Assembly (NCBI GenBank): GCA_002633005.1
Contig: NMRA01000308.1
Location: 503,556-524,894, forward strand
DNA length: 21,339 nt
Reading direction: 5' to 3'
Origin: Phoronis australis
Taxonomy: Eukaryota > Phoronida > Phoronidae
Positions 1-10,585 of this stretch are shown here, one piece after another (positions within the stretch are counted from its first letter, which is position 1; every line of letters starts with the position of its first letter). The notes under the pieces were generated by a model, which was not told the origin of the DNA, ran no database searches, and saw only the letters and a program-made list of their open reading frames with translations. The position numbers and the translations under genes were made by a program.

Positions 1-1590
1 GAACGAGCCTCCTGTCAGCGTGAATAGGGTCTATGAGCGAACTTTCGGACGGATCTGACTACCGGTGTGCCCCCTAGTGGCAATTTTAGTTTTTACGCTT
101 ACCTTTGTATCTTCAAAAGTCCAGAACGGATTTTCATGAAATTTGGTATGTAGGCACCTATTAGTGAGATGACGCTATCCTCCCGTTTTCGGATGGATTC
201 GACGTAGTTTGCGCCACCTAGTGGCCATTTTTACCTTTATTGAGTCTGTTTTTTGCGTCCACCCCTCTATCAACCAAACTGCTCAAAGGATGGTTGTGAA
301 AATTGGCATGTCTGTGCTTACTATAAAGGGTACGGTTGACTGTGATTTTCTGACAATTTTGACTACTGTGGCACCTCCTAGTGGCAGTTTTGTTTTTTTG
401 CGCCTGTGGCTATATCTCCTAAACTGTTCGCAGGATCTTTACGAAATTTAGTATGATGTTAACAATAGACGACGACATCTTTTGGACAGATCCGACTACC
501 GGTGTGCCCCCTAGTTTTTTACATTTACCTTAAAGTTTTATCTTCAGAAGTCCTTAACAGATTTTCATGAAATTTAATATGTAGGCACCTATTAGTGAGG
601 TGACGCTATCCTCCCGTTTTCGGATGGATTCGACGTAGTTTGCGCCATCTAGTGGCCATTTTTACTGTTTTCGAGTCTGTTTTTTGCGTCCATCCTTCTA
701 TCAACCAAACCGCTCAAAGGATGATTCTGTAAAATTACCATGTATGTGCTTACTATAAAGAGGACGGCTGACGATGATTTTCCGACGATTTCGACTACTG
801 TGGTGCCTCCTAGTGGTAGCTTTGTTTTTAGTGCACCTATGGCTGTATCTCCTAAACCGTTCGTGGGATCTTTACTTAATTTAGCAAGTGTGTTTATATG
901 ATGTTGATTACGGATGATGACTACTTTCGGACAGATCTGACTACTGCTGTGCCCCTAGTGGCAACTTTAATTTTTTAACGTTTAGTCAGTATCTTCAAAG
1001 GTCGTCAACAGATTTTCATAAAATATAGGCATCTATTGGTGTGATGACGCTATCTTCCTGTTTTTGGATGGCATCGAGGTTTTTTGCACCACCTAGTGGC
1101 CGTTTTTTGCTGTTTTCAAATCTTGTTTTTGGTGTCCACTCATGTATCGACCAAATCATTTGAAAATTGGCATATATGTTCTCAGTGTGAAGATGACCTT
1201 TTTATGATGGTGACTGACTGATGGCACCTCCTAGTGGTAGTTTTGTTTCTCGCCCATAGTTGTATCTCCTCAACCCACTGCAGGATCTTTACTAAATTTA
1301 GTAAGTGTATTTATATGAAGATAACAACAGATGATGACGACTTTCAGGCGGATCCAACGGACACTGTGCCCACTAGTGGCAATTTCATTTTATTCTGTTT
1401 TCCTTTTTCCTCTGAAATTCCTTGACAGATTTTTATGAAATATGGCATGTTCCTGTTTTTGAATGGATTGTATGTTTTTGTGCCATCTAGTGGCCTTTTT
1501 ATGATACAAATAAATAACCCTAAAAGCACACCATTTGCAATGCATTCCTGGGTGCATTTCAACGCTCCGTGTTGCTCTTGTTTAACTTGC
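1..1590. repeat. Higher-order tandem repeat array, block 1a, ending in a tail module
   Basis: Unit of about 430 bp repeated with divergence and small indels; the anchor ending in CTAGTGGCC recurs near 217, 649, 1092 and 1487. Each unit is made of three related subunits of about 143 bp. Each subunit begins at a CCTAGTGGC-type core followed by a T-rich stretch, a TATCTCC/TATCTTC block, an AGGAT/AGATT block, a GAAATTTGGCA block and a GACGATGA block. The array runs off the left window edge. A tail module of about 90 bp (about 1500-1590, containing GCATTTCAACGCTCC and TTGCTCTTGTTT) closes it and recurs at 2993-3075 and 6984-7085. Short reading frames here repeat the same peptide because the DNA repeats, so I do not call genes. 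Confidence 0.85.
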
Positions 1591-1750
1591 AGTCGGCCAT
1601 CTTGATTGATATTCGGTAGATTAAGCAGATACATTTCTAGCACCTGTATGTACATATTACTACTATATCTGTTTGGCACCCTCCTCTCTGTTTTCCAAAC
1701 CCTTTGATGGATCAGTTGTTCACAGACGCATTTCCTTTAAAGAGAGGCTG
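1591..1750. other. Spacer between two repeat segments
   Basis: About 160 bp between the tail of block 1a and the start of block 1b. I see no coding signal and no repeat core here. Confidence 0.5.
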
Positions 1751-3075
1751 ACACTTGTCAATCTTTGGACACATTCCCCAGATGCTGCTCCCTCTAGTGG
1801 CAATATCAGGGGTGTATGTTCTTACAATGAAGAGGACAGATGGTGACATTTTTCCGACATTGTTATCTACTGTGGCACCTACTAGTGACAATTTTGTTTT
1901 TTACGCCGATGGCTGCATCTCCTTAACAGTATGCAGGATCTTATTGAAAATTGGCAAGTGTGTTCCTTTTGGGCTGATGACAGAGGGCGATGAGTTTTGG
2001 CAATTTTAGTTTTTTACGTTTGCCTCTGTATCTTCAAAGGTCCTCAACTGACTTTCATGAAATTTGGCACATAGGCATCTATTAATGAGTTGACGCTATC
2101 CTCAGGTTTCTAGATGGATTCAATGCATTTTGTGCCACCTATTGGCCATTTTTTACTGTTTTTGATGTCCGCCCCTCGAACCACTCAAAAAATTATTATA
2201 AAAATTGCCATGTATGTTCTTACTATGAAGAGGACAGATGATGATGATATTCTGATGACTTCAGCTTCTGTGGCGCCTCCTAGTAACAGTTTTGTTTTTT
2301 GTGCCTATGGCTGTATCTCCTTAACACTATGCAAGATCGTTACTAAATTAAGCAAGACACTTAGTGTATTTTTATGAATTTGGCAACGAATGACGATGAC
2401 TTTTGGACGTATCAGACTACCCGTGTGCGCCCTAGTGGGAATTTTAGTTTTTTACGTTTGTTTCATAAAATTTGGAATATAGTCATCTATTGGTGAGATG
2501 ATACTATCCTTCCGTTTTCAGATAAAATCGAAGTATTTTGTGCCACCTAATGTCCATTTTTGCTGTTTTTGAGTCCGCCACTCTATCAACCAAGCCATTC
2601 TAAGGATGATTTTGAAAATTGGCATGCATGTTCTTTGTGTGTAGAGAATGGTTGACGATGATTTTCTGACGACTTTGACTGATGTGGCTCCCCCTAGTGG
2701 TGATTTTTTTTTTATTTTGGGCTCATAGCTATATCCCCTAAACCTATTGCAGGATCTTTATTAAATTTAGCAAGTGTATTTATATGGAGTTGACAATGGA
2801 ACAGGACGACGTTCAAACACATCTGGTGAACACTGTGCCCCCTAGTGCCAATTTCGTTTTTTCTGTTTTCCTTTGCTTCTCTGAAGTTCCTTGAATTCTT
2901 GACAGATTTTTATGAAATTTTGTAAATAGCTTTCTGTTAAAGAAGCTATCATGGCATGTTCCCGTTTTCGGATGCATTTGATGTATTTTGCGCCATGATA
3001 CAAAGATACATCCTGAGAAGCACACGGTTAGCAATGCATTCGTAAGTGCATTTCAATGCTCTACATTGCTTTTGT
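1750..3075. repeat. Higher-order tandem repeat array, block 1b, ending in a tail module
   Basis: Continuation of the same family after a spacer. Units are more diverged than in block 1a: the cores near 1880, 2140, 2280 and 2548 are mutated, while those near 1793, 2431, 2693 and 2841 keep CTAGTG. The block closes at about 2993-3075 with the same tail module as block 1a (conserved run TGCATTTCAATGCTCTACAT). It sits upstream of the splice acceptor at 3249-3250, so it is inside a DAW1 intron if the gene continues upstream. Confidence 0.8.
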
Positions 3076-3250
3076 TTGCTTTTATGCTGTTTTCAAGAAA
3101 ATCTTTTTGAGCATTATTGAAGTTTTGAGTTTTATTTGGTGACCTTGAATCTGGTTCAAACATATGATGAAGATCATGTGACTGATTTATTTTGCACATA
3201 TGCAAGCTGATTATTAATATTTTTGTTTTAATTTGTGCCATTCTGTACAG

Positions 3251-3413
3251 ATTACATTCAACCCTCAAGGCACTCGAGTTCTCACAGCTAGCTCAGACAA
3301 AACAGCACGGTTATGGGATCCAGAGACGGGGGAGTGCAAACAGACACTGGAAGGGCACTCGGACGAGATCTTCAGCTGTGCGTTTAACTACGAAGGAAGT
3401 ATCATCATAACAG
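3251..3413 (+). CDS. DAW1: DAW1 (WDR69/ODA16) penultimate exon, WD40 repeats
   Basis: Internal coding exon preceded by an acceptor ending TCTGTACAG (AG at 3249-3250) and followed by donor GTGAGAT at 3414. The frame opens with [20 protein letters not shown] and closes with [13 protein letters not shown]. It contains a complete WD40 blade signature ([10 protein letters not shown]) and the start of the next blade ([15 protein letters not shown]). This wording is characteristic of DAW1, a WD40 protein that helps import outer dynein arms into cilia and flagella. The exon is 163 bp and ends in phase 1, the leftover G completing a Gly codon with the next exon. Earlier exons are not in the window; upstream sequence is repeat array. 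The assignment comes from recognised family sequence, not a search. Confidence 0.92.
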
Positions 3414-3992
3414 GTGAGATGTGTTTTGTTTAAAGTTCACTGATTCAACAAACAAGTCTTCTTGACATTTGAAATGAATGTCTAACAGTGATTTTAAGGA
3501 AGTAGTGGATATTTTATGATCAGAAAACTGTCACAGTAAAGATTATCAAGCCTCCCTGGTTCTGTTGCAGACAACTCAAATTAATTCTTCGCCTGACGCT
3601 GAGTTTTTGGTGAAAAGATGAAAAATGACTTCATGTGTGCACCACTTTGGATACATATTTTTACAAGTTGTGAGAAATGAAAAACTAAAAAATAATGATC
3701 ATCGTCATTTCTTGGTTTTCGGGTGTCATATTTTCCCTTGATAAAAGTACCGCCTCGTGTTTTCAACAAACACTGCGCATAGTTGTATGCTTGTGTTATA
3801 TTTTAGGGACTGTTGATGGACCCCAGGTAATTGAAATGAACCTTTAAGATTTTGCAGAGGTGGATCCACTGGATACCTTTATTTGGAAGTGTGGAGTGAG
3901 CACCAGGAATTAAGTCAGATCGGTCAGTGTTGGTCCTTTTGTTGTGCCTGTTGTTAATTCTTGTTTTGTCACCATATCATCATTTGTTACAG
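3414..3992 (+). other. DAW1: DAW1 last intron
   Basis: 579-bp intron with donor GTGAGAT at 3414 and acceptor TTTGTTACAG ending at 3992. It joins exons in matching phase (1). I see no repeat family or other gene in it. Confidence 0.88.
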
Positions 3993-4027
3993 GCTCCAAA
4001 GATAATACTTGCCGCATATGGAGGTAA
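3993..4027 (+). CDS. DAW1: DAW1 terminal coding exon
   Basis: Tiny terminal exon. The first two bases complete the split Gly codon and the frame then reads SKDNTCRIWR before TAA at 4025-4027. Together with the preceding exon this gives ITGSKDNTCRIWR, the closing WD dipeptide-type strand of the last beta-propeller blade and the typical C-terminus of DAW1. It is too short to appear as a stand-alone open frame. Phase match, acceptor and protein ending all agree, so the call is firm. Confidence 0.92.
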
Positions 4028-4890
4028 ACCTTAGCAGGCGCAAGAACACAAAGCTTCTTTGACCACAACACTGTTGTCATGACAGCAGTCTCATCTAGCT
4101 GCCTTGGCCTCGCCTTGCTCAATGATCCATCGATGGGTGCTTACCATTTTTAGTCAGCTTCACTGTATCGTTGTCTGGAGCAGCTGAATACTTTGCTTCA
4201 ATATTGTATTTTTTGGCCGTCCGCTTTAAAAAACTGATCGGCAACCTTTTGGACCTTTTTTGAACTCATGTTGATTATAGTGATCATATGAATTACCGAT
4301 TAACATTGTTCCCAGATTATCAATATACGAGTTGAATGGGTGTGATTTGTTTGGAACTTGTTTATTTTTATTACATGCCACAAAGTTTTGCAGTAATTGG
4401 ACTTCGTGTGGGTTTTCACAGTCATTAGATTTGCAGTAATGCTGTTGTAGTGTCTTGCGTGAGAGTTGACAAGTGGATAGTTCTCTGGCTCTGCATTGTC
4501 TTGATTAATTCTATATTTACCATGTAAAAGACTGTAGTTACTTAATTGAGTTTAGGTGGATTGTGCTTATTTTTATCAATATAATCTCTTTGATTAGTTG
4601 GGCAGGTGTGCTGCATTGGTTACAATGTAATTAAAACTGACCAGAGAACTTTAGTAGTTTAGATTATTTACTTCCAGTATTTCCTAATAGCTGTTTCGAT
4701 CAGAAAGTTTACCCTAAGTACATACAGTGGTATTTCCTTTAAGAGGTATGGAGACTTGACTTTGTGGATTTGACTGACAACTCTCCATTGTTCTAATTAG
4801 TCGCAATGATAATTTTGCTGTCCTTGTGTTGCAGCCTATAATTTATCCACTATAAGTAGAGGAGGTTGTAACAGAAGAGAAATCTTTTAA
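4028..4890 (+). other. DAW1 3' UTR and downstream flank
   Basis: No convincing coding frame or repeat. A possible polyadenylation hexamer ATTAAA lies at 4630-4635; no canonical AATAAA was seen between the stop codon and that site. Where the transcript ends is inferred. Confidence 0.45.
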
Positions 4891-7085
4891 GCATTTTTAT
4901 GCGCCCACATATTTATATGTGGTTGCATATTGCCGTCATTTCTGTCTGGGCGTGCGGCATCCACAGCTATATCTCCTAAATTCCTCACAGGATCTTGATG
5001 AGATTTGGCAGATGTGTTCCTATGAAGCCGAAGACGGATGACGACGAATTTCACACCTCTCCATCTACTGGTAACAATTTCATTTTTTTACGTTTACCTC
5101 TGTATCTTCGGAGGTCCTCAACAGATTTTTATGCGCACACATATTTATATGTGGAAGCATTATGCCATCATCTCCGTCTGTCCAGATGGCGTCTGCTGCT
5201 CTATCTCCAAAACGGCTTGACATATGTTCATGAAATTTTGAACGTGTTCCTTCCGTGGATGGGACAGCATGAGCGAACTTTTGGACGGATCTGACTACCG
5301 GTGTCGCACCTAGGGGAAATTTTAGTTTTTTACGTTTACCTCTGTACTTTCAAAAGTCCTCAACAGATTTTCTTTAAAGTTGGTACATAGGCACCTAGTA
5401 GTAAGATGACGCTATCATCTCATTTTCGGATGGATTCGGCGGACTTTGCACCACCTAGTGGCCATTTTTACTGTTTTCGAGTTTTTTACATCCACCAATC
5501 CGCTCAAAGGATGATTGTGAAATTTGGCACATTTGTTCTTACTATGAAGTGGACGGATGACGATGATTTTCCGACTTCGACTACTGTGGCGCCTCCTAGT
5601 GGCAGTTTGTTTTTGTGCCTATGGCTGTTTCTCCTAAACCGTTTGCAGGATCTTTACTAAATTTAGTAAGTGTAATTGTATGACATCAACAACAGAGGAC
5701 GATGGCTTTCGGACAGATCTGACTACTGATGTGCCACGTGGTGGCAATTTTATTTTTTTACGTCTACCTCTGCATCTTCAAAGGTCCTCAACGTATTTTC
5801 GTTAAATTTGGCATACAGGCATCTGTTAATGAGATCACCCTATCTCTCCATTTTCAGATGGATTTGACCTAGTTCGCACCACCTAGTGGCCATTTTTACT
5901 GTTTTGTGGTGTCCACTCGTCTATCAAACAAATCGCTTTCAGCATAATTGTGAAAATTGGCATCCATGTTTTTACTATGAAGTGAACGGCTGATGATGAT
6001 TTTCCCACGACTTCAACTACTGTAGCACCTCCTAGTGGCACTTTTGTTTTGTTTTAGCTCACGGCTGTCTCTCCTGAACCGTTTGCAGGATCTTTACTTA
6101 ATGTAGCAAGTGTATTTATATGATGTTGAAAATGGATGACGACGACTTTCGGAGGGATATGACTACTGGTGTGCCCCCCTAGTGCCACTTTTAGTTTTTT
6201 TATGTCTACCTCTGTATCTTCAAAGGCCCTCAAAAGATTTTCATAAAATTTGGCAGATAGGCGTATATTAGTAAGGAGACGCTATCATCCGGTTTTAGGT
6301 TAAATTCAAGGCATTTTGCTCCACCTAGTGGCCATTTTTACTGTTTTCAAGTCTGTTGTTTGGCATCTGCCCCTCTGTCAACCAAACCACTCTAAGGATG
6401 GTTGTGGAAATTGGCATGTATGTTACTAATGTGAAGAGAAGGGTTGACGATGATTTTCCCAGAACCTCGTCAACTCTGGCGCTTCCTAGTGGCAGCTTTG
6501 CCCATGGCTGTATGTCCTAAATTCTCTGCAGGATCTTTATTAAATTTAGCAAGTGTATTTATCTGAACTTGACAACAAACGATGACGACTTTCGTATGGA
6601 TCCGACTACTGGTTCCCTAGCGGCAATTTTAGTTTTTTAATTTTACCTCTGTTAATAAAAGTGGACAGATAGGCATCTATTAGTGAGTTGATGCTATCTT
6701 TCGGTTTGATTTGTGGTATTTTGCACCACCTAGTGGCCATTTTTACTGTTTTCGAGTCCTGTTATTTGGCGTCTGTCCCTCTGTCACCCAAACCACTCTG
6801 ACGACAATTTCCTGACGACTTCATCTACTGTGGCGCCTCTTAGTGGCAATTATATTTTTTGCGTCTATAGCCTAGTGACAATTTCATTTTTTTTTCGTTT
6901 TTCTTGGTTTCTCAGATGTTCTGAAATTTGGTAAACAGCTTTGATGACACATACCAGTTTTCAGATGGATTTAACGTATTTTGCGCCATCTAGTGGCCAT
7001 TTTTTGTTCCAAATAAAGACCCCTAGAAGCACATCGTTTGCGGTGGATTCGTGGGCGCATTTCAATGCTCTGCGTTGCTCTTGTT
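4890..7085. repeat. Second copy of the 430-bp higher-order repeat element with head and tail modules
   Basis: The left boundary is a head module at about 4897-4960 with a short palindrome (CCACATAT, TT, ATATGTGG). A second head copy with the same palindrome lies near 5131-5200. Repeat units then follow, with cores near 5453, 5594, 5884, 6031, 6326, 6483, 6728 and 6990, in the same orientation as block 1. The right boundary is the same tail module (about 6984-7085) that ends blocks 1a and 1b. Head, internal tandem units and shared tail together suggest a transposable element that carries an internal minisatellite, rather than a simple satellite. No coding capacity was recognised. Confidence 0.75.
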
Positions 7086-7844
7086 TTTGATTTTGTAGTA
7101 CATACTTGACCTCTTTAGCTTTTCTAATTGTGATGATAAAAAACATTTTTGTCAAGGTTACTTAGATAAATTTAACCAAGCTTGGTCAAGCTTGATAGTG
7201 TGCCCTTTTATTTGATAATTTTCTCTAGGATTGATTTTTTTTCACCTTACTGACAATTGCTCGTTTAGCTTGGTAAAAACTACATTCATAATGTTAATTA
7301 GGTTTAGTTAAAAATCTTGTCTAAGCTTAATGTGTCATGTAAGTAGTGGGTGAGTTGAACCCCTGAATTCAGCCAAGTACGTTTATGTGTCCTTGTTGGA
7401 AACAATAAAAAGTAAGTGCAGAATTTTTAGTTTAAATGCAAATTAAATGTTTCTCAATGTGCCTTCCTTTTTGATTTAAGGGGCTCTGAGCTGAGCTGCC
7501 TTTTTGACATTGGCTTATTTACAAAGTATTTGAATAATTTTTAATCAACTGTCAGATTACCTATTGAAATTTGTTGATATTGCATTCTATTTTTGTTATA
7601 GCCTTAAATAATAACTTGCCACATCTGCTAAATAATGCCATACTCATAGATATGATGTCTATGGTCATAGTTATGGTGAGAATGACAATGTATCAACACA
7701 ACTGTTTACAATATACCGTTGCCTATGCATCTTTATACTGGTAAAACAGCAAATTTGAACTTTCGATGTACTTGAAATTGAGAAAAACGGTCATCTATGC
7801 TGATGTAAGAAAACCAACAGACCAGGAACGGAAGTTGGAGCCCC
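7086..7844. other. AT-rich sequence without recognisable genes
   Basis: I see no coding frame with family resemblance and no repeat structure. Ends at the TTAA target site of copy A. Confidence 0.5.
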
Positions 7845-8901
7845 TTAAAGGAGCATGCCACCCAAAAAAAAACCTAATTTGTATCAATTTAGATCGAGTA
7901 GTTCCACTCCATAACGACACATACGGTTGCGTTACCTGACACCTCACGGCAGACGGTGTTGAAATTATCCAATGACGTCATCGGTTTCACACGCAGTCTG
8001 TTGAGCTGTTCACAACACGGGTTATTGGTGTCAGCTTATCGCTTAAAGTCATCGTTTAACACCAATAAATCATCAGACTTCGGTGTAAAACCCTTAAAAA
8101 TACACCGAGTTCTCATAAAAACGTTTTGTTCCATTTCGCTCTTACGGATTTATTGGTATTTGAACACACCGTAGCCTACAAAGTTCGGTAGGCCAATAAG
8201 GTCCGTAGCAGGAGTTTGGGGTGTGTTCGGAGATAATTTCGAAGCATTTTCCGTGAGATACAGACAGGAGAACGTAGATCTGTTTTGTTTAGACTCGTGA
8301 TTTTTTGAGTTCTAAACACAAAACGCTTGTTATCCAGGCCAGTGGCTCGGAGCCCGATCACGCTTGTCGCGGCCGGCCTGCGGGATCGGACTCGTTATCC
8401 CGGCCAGTGGCTCGGAAACTGATCAGACATCACGAACATAAACCAGCCAAAGTCCAGTGGAAACTAAACTTCCAGTCAAGAAAATACTATCTAGTGAGCC
8501 AAAGTAATGTGCACGTGATTATGTTGGTGAATTAGCCACGAAACTGCAAATCTACTTACTCGGCGGGGGCCGCGGCGAATTCAGGTTCCGCTTTGGCCAC
8601 AGCACCGTCAGGGCAGAAGTTGTACATTGACAATCGTTATTTGAGTAATGTAAATGTAATTAAAGTTCCCCTAATACCTGGCCGTGGGATGGAAATCGAG
8701 TTGTTTCACAACAGTTTCTGCCAACAAACACTAAATTAGTTCGAGCTCACACGGCCTCGGTGTCCCGTCAATTAGTTTTATTCTACCTAAAGCCGGTAAC
8801 GCAGTGATTTATTTATTGCTGGCTTCTCAAATCATTTGCACTCACGAAAACTCCAAAGGCATTACAAATTACATCTCATGAGACAGACTTTGTTTCAGTT
8901 T

Positions 8902-8909
8902 TATATAAG
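8902..8909 (+). promoter_or_regulatory. TATA box of the plus-strand gene in copy A
   Basis: TATATAAG about 50-90 bp upstream of the exon relic. The same octamer is kept at the homologous site in copy B (minus strand, 12469-12462) and is altered to CATATAAG in copy C (near 16070-16063). Retention across divergent copies supports a promoter; start-site position is inferred. Confidence 0.55.
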
Positions 8910-8960
8910 TATTGGTGAGGGTGAGTATAATTCATTTTGAAACAGAACGCTCAGAAATAA

Positions 8961-9138
8961 ACGCCAACACGGCAACTCGCAATCCCGACTTGGGACGAGC
9001 TAGAGCTCATCAGTCCCGACTTTGCAGGTGGATCGTTAAGTTTTACAGGCTATCAATTCTAACAGGAATACAGTGATGAAGAAATACTAGAGAGGCGCCG
9101 TGAACTAGCTCAGACAACGGAACGTATGGAGTTATTTG
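8961..9138 (+). pseudogene. Exon relic of a P2RX7-C-terminal-domain-like gene (copy A)
   Basis: An open frame reads ELISPDFAGGSLSFTGYQF, then a nonsense TAA at 9060-9062, then EYSDEEILERRRELAQTTER, and ends at donor GTAAGC (9139). Copy C carries the same exon on its minus strand without the stop (GYQFEPEYTDQEILERRR). A charged stretch led by a YxFEPEY motif is the kind of N-terminal segment I associate with invertebrate proteins carrying the cysteine-rich domain found at the C-terminus of P2X7 receptors. That link is from memory and is tentative. No in-frame ATG precedes it, so it may be a second exon or may have lost its start by frameshift. Confidence 0.45.
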
Positions 9139-9139
9139 G

Positions 9140-9356
9140 TAAGCCGGCATTCGTGAGGCACTGTCGACGTCTGCAGGCCACAGACACGGAGATGTTTCAC
9201 GGCCTCATATTTGCTATTCACAGCGTACATTTCATTCTTCACTACCATGAGCTACTTCCTAAGCGTTTCGGACTCTCGAGGAAGTAAAACAAAAACATAT
9301 ACCCGCTTTTCTCGCAGCTGCTTAGTTCGGACAAGCGGGAACGATGCACCGCAACA
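9140..9356 (-). pseudogene. Decayed THAP domain exon (copy A)
   Basis: Minus-strand homologue of the intact THAP exon at 15577-15810. It retains the zinc-binding start (RCIVPACPN) and then breaks: a TAA falls at the Tyr codon after CPN, with frameshifts and another stop further on. Nucleotide similarity continues through the equivalent of the CDRHF region, which is itself disrupted. It lies immediately downstream of, and opposite in strand to, the exon relic ending at 9138. THAP domains are C2CH zinc fingers that bind DNA and occur in P-element and Kolobok transposon proteins. Confidence 0.7.
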
Positions 9357-9536
9357 TAGCGGCTTTCACTCTGCATATGAACCACTGACGTCGCTAGCGT
9401 CGTTTCTCACCTTCCTCACAGGTTAACGCGACCCCTCTTGGCTAGGTAAGGTCGACCGTATGCGAGGCGATGTGATTATAGACCGATTAAGACGGCAAAA
9501 ATACTAATTAGTAAATCGGGTGGCATTATCCTTTAA

Positions 9537-10285
9537 ACATAAAACGGACATTGTTCATGGAAACTATTCCATTTTCAACAGGATTTTAATTTTTAATTTA
9601 ATTAGAGGTGGACTTTCAATAACTCATGCAAATTTTACATTTTCGCCAGGAGTGTCTCTGTGCGACTGTAAGGGATAAGTGTTTTGCTCACCCTCACCTT
9701 TTGAACACTTATAATTGGCAAAGGTCATTTTTAAATACACTATAATTTGAATAATGTAATAACTTCAATTTCATGAGCGGTTTGGTGAAACTTGCTATAG
9801 GGAATAATCAAACTTGAAAGAGGAAGTGGTATGCTCCGTTATGATCAGAGTATATATTAATCCACCGATCCTTCGAGTTTGTTTATCCATCTTTGATTTT
9901 AATCAATTTAAAAATTGAAAGATGTTTTCACTTATATCTGGGAACCAACTGGTTCCTAGCTTACATACATGACAGCGTTTTCCCGTTCAGTGACTTTACC
10001 AGACGAAGGGGGTGGTGAGCGTGTGATAACATCTATACAGCTTCTTTGTTAACTGCCAAGCACAGTCTTTTGTCTGTTATGACAACAGAAACGCCAGGCT
10101 TATTACAGACCATGTGTGAATTTCCTGTCAAACCCACAGTACATTCAGAAAGAATAGATTATCGTAACTTCGGTTGCAGTTCAGCGATTTTGGCGATTCA
10201 AAAACTAAACATGATCACCATTTGACGAGGATTTCAGAAATACTATTGATTTACGTTCAAATATGTTATAACTTAGCTTTTATTT
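9537..10285. other. Unassigned AT-rich segment inside the composite
   Basis: No firm feature. On the plus strand near 9645-9745, after a CGCCAG acceptor-like site, a short frame contains KCFAHPHLLNTYNWQ. This weakly recalls the C..HP.F segment of P2RX7-C-terminal-like domains and ends in stops. I do not call it as an exon. Confidence 0.25.
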
Positions 10286-10291
10286 TTGGCA

Positions 10292-10520
10292 GTACAGCCC
10301 AGTCAGGCTAGATACGATCTTATTGAAGATTGGAGCAATTATCGAACAAAAGAGAGCTGGCCCTCCAACCATGAATGCCAGAATGGAGTTAATCAGTCGT
10401 GTAAGATATTGGCTACAGGGATAAACTTCCCAACTTGTTGTTGGGCTATAGAATCGAACTTAAGTTGGGGGCAACGGGAAAGCGCCGTAATCGGATTTGT
10501 CTGTACACTCACACAGACCA
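10292..10520 (+). pseudogene. Possible relic of a P2RX7-C-terminal-like domain exon
   Basis: A good acceptor (TATTTTTGGCAG, AG before 10292) is followed by an open frame reading YSPVRLDTILLKIGAIIEQK and then NARMELISRVRYWLQG to a stop near 10424. A second frame then gives FPTCCWAIES and later VIGFV. In order these resemble the Nxx(M/L)R...YR....W..G, then (I/V)PSCxVxxI...G.Y.GF pattern of the cysteine-rich domain of P2RX7-like proteins, with one frameshift between. It lies on the same strand as, and about 1.15 kb beyond, the YQF-type exon relic, which fits an exon of the same gene. The assignment rests on motif memory only. Confidence 0.35.
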
Positions 10521-10585
10521 CATTACGCTTGCTCCGTCAGTCATGCCAGTTTGTTTGCGTAAAGAGCTACCTGTTGAGAACTTGA

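Larger units (their letters stand above)
7849..9532 (+). mobile_element. Copy A: 1684-bp TTAA-bounded THAP element, non-autonomous
   Basis: Bounded by TTAA at 7845-7848 and at 9533-9536. The left end reads AGGAGCATGCCACCC and the right end, reverse-complemented, AGGATAATGCCACCC, a 13/15 match typical of short terminal inverted repeats. Inside are, in order: a terminal region shared with B and C; a TATA box; a plus-strand exon relic ending in a splice donor; and a decayed minus-strand THAP exon. Homology to copy C stops at about 9466, after which only a terminal segment of about 66 bp remains, so the 3' part has been deleted internally. Confidence 0.65.

Noticed and set aside
3192-3410. Alternative-frame open reading frame overlapping the DAW1 exon
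   Set aside because: It is a shadow of the WD40 exon in another frame and runs through the acceptor site.
209-5660. Several plus-strand open frames in the repeat arrays that share a peptide like YVLTMKRTDDDD
   Set aside because: The peptide similarity is fully explained by DNA repeat similarity; frames are short, closed by stops at varying places and lack splice or start context.
1-7085. CRISPR-like array
   Set aside because: Units are about 143/430 bp, degenerate, without unique spacers of constant length, and the context is animal DNA.
9049-9138. AG at 9047-9048 as the acceptor of the copy A exon
   Set aside because: The protein-like frame continues upstream through this point in both A and C, so an internal acceptor is not needed.
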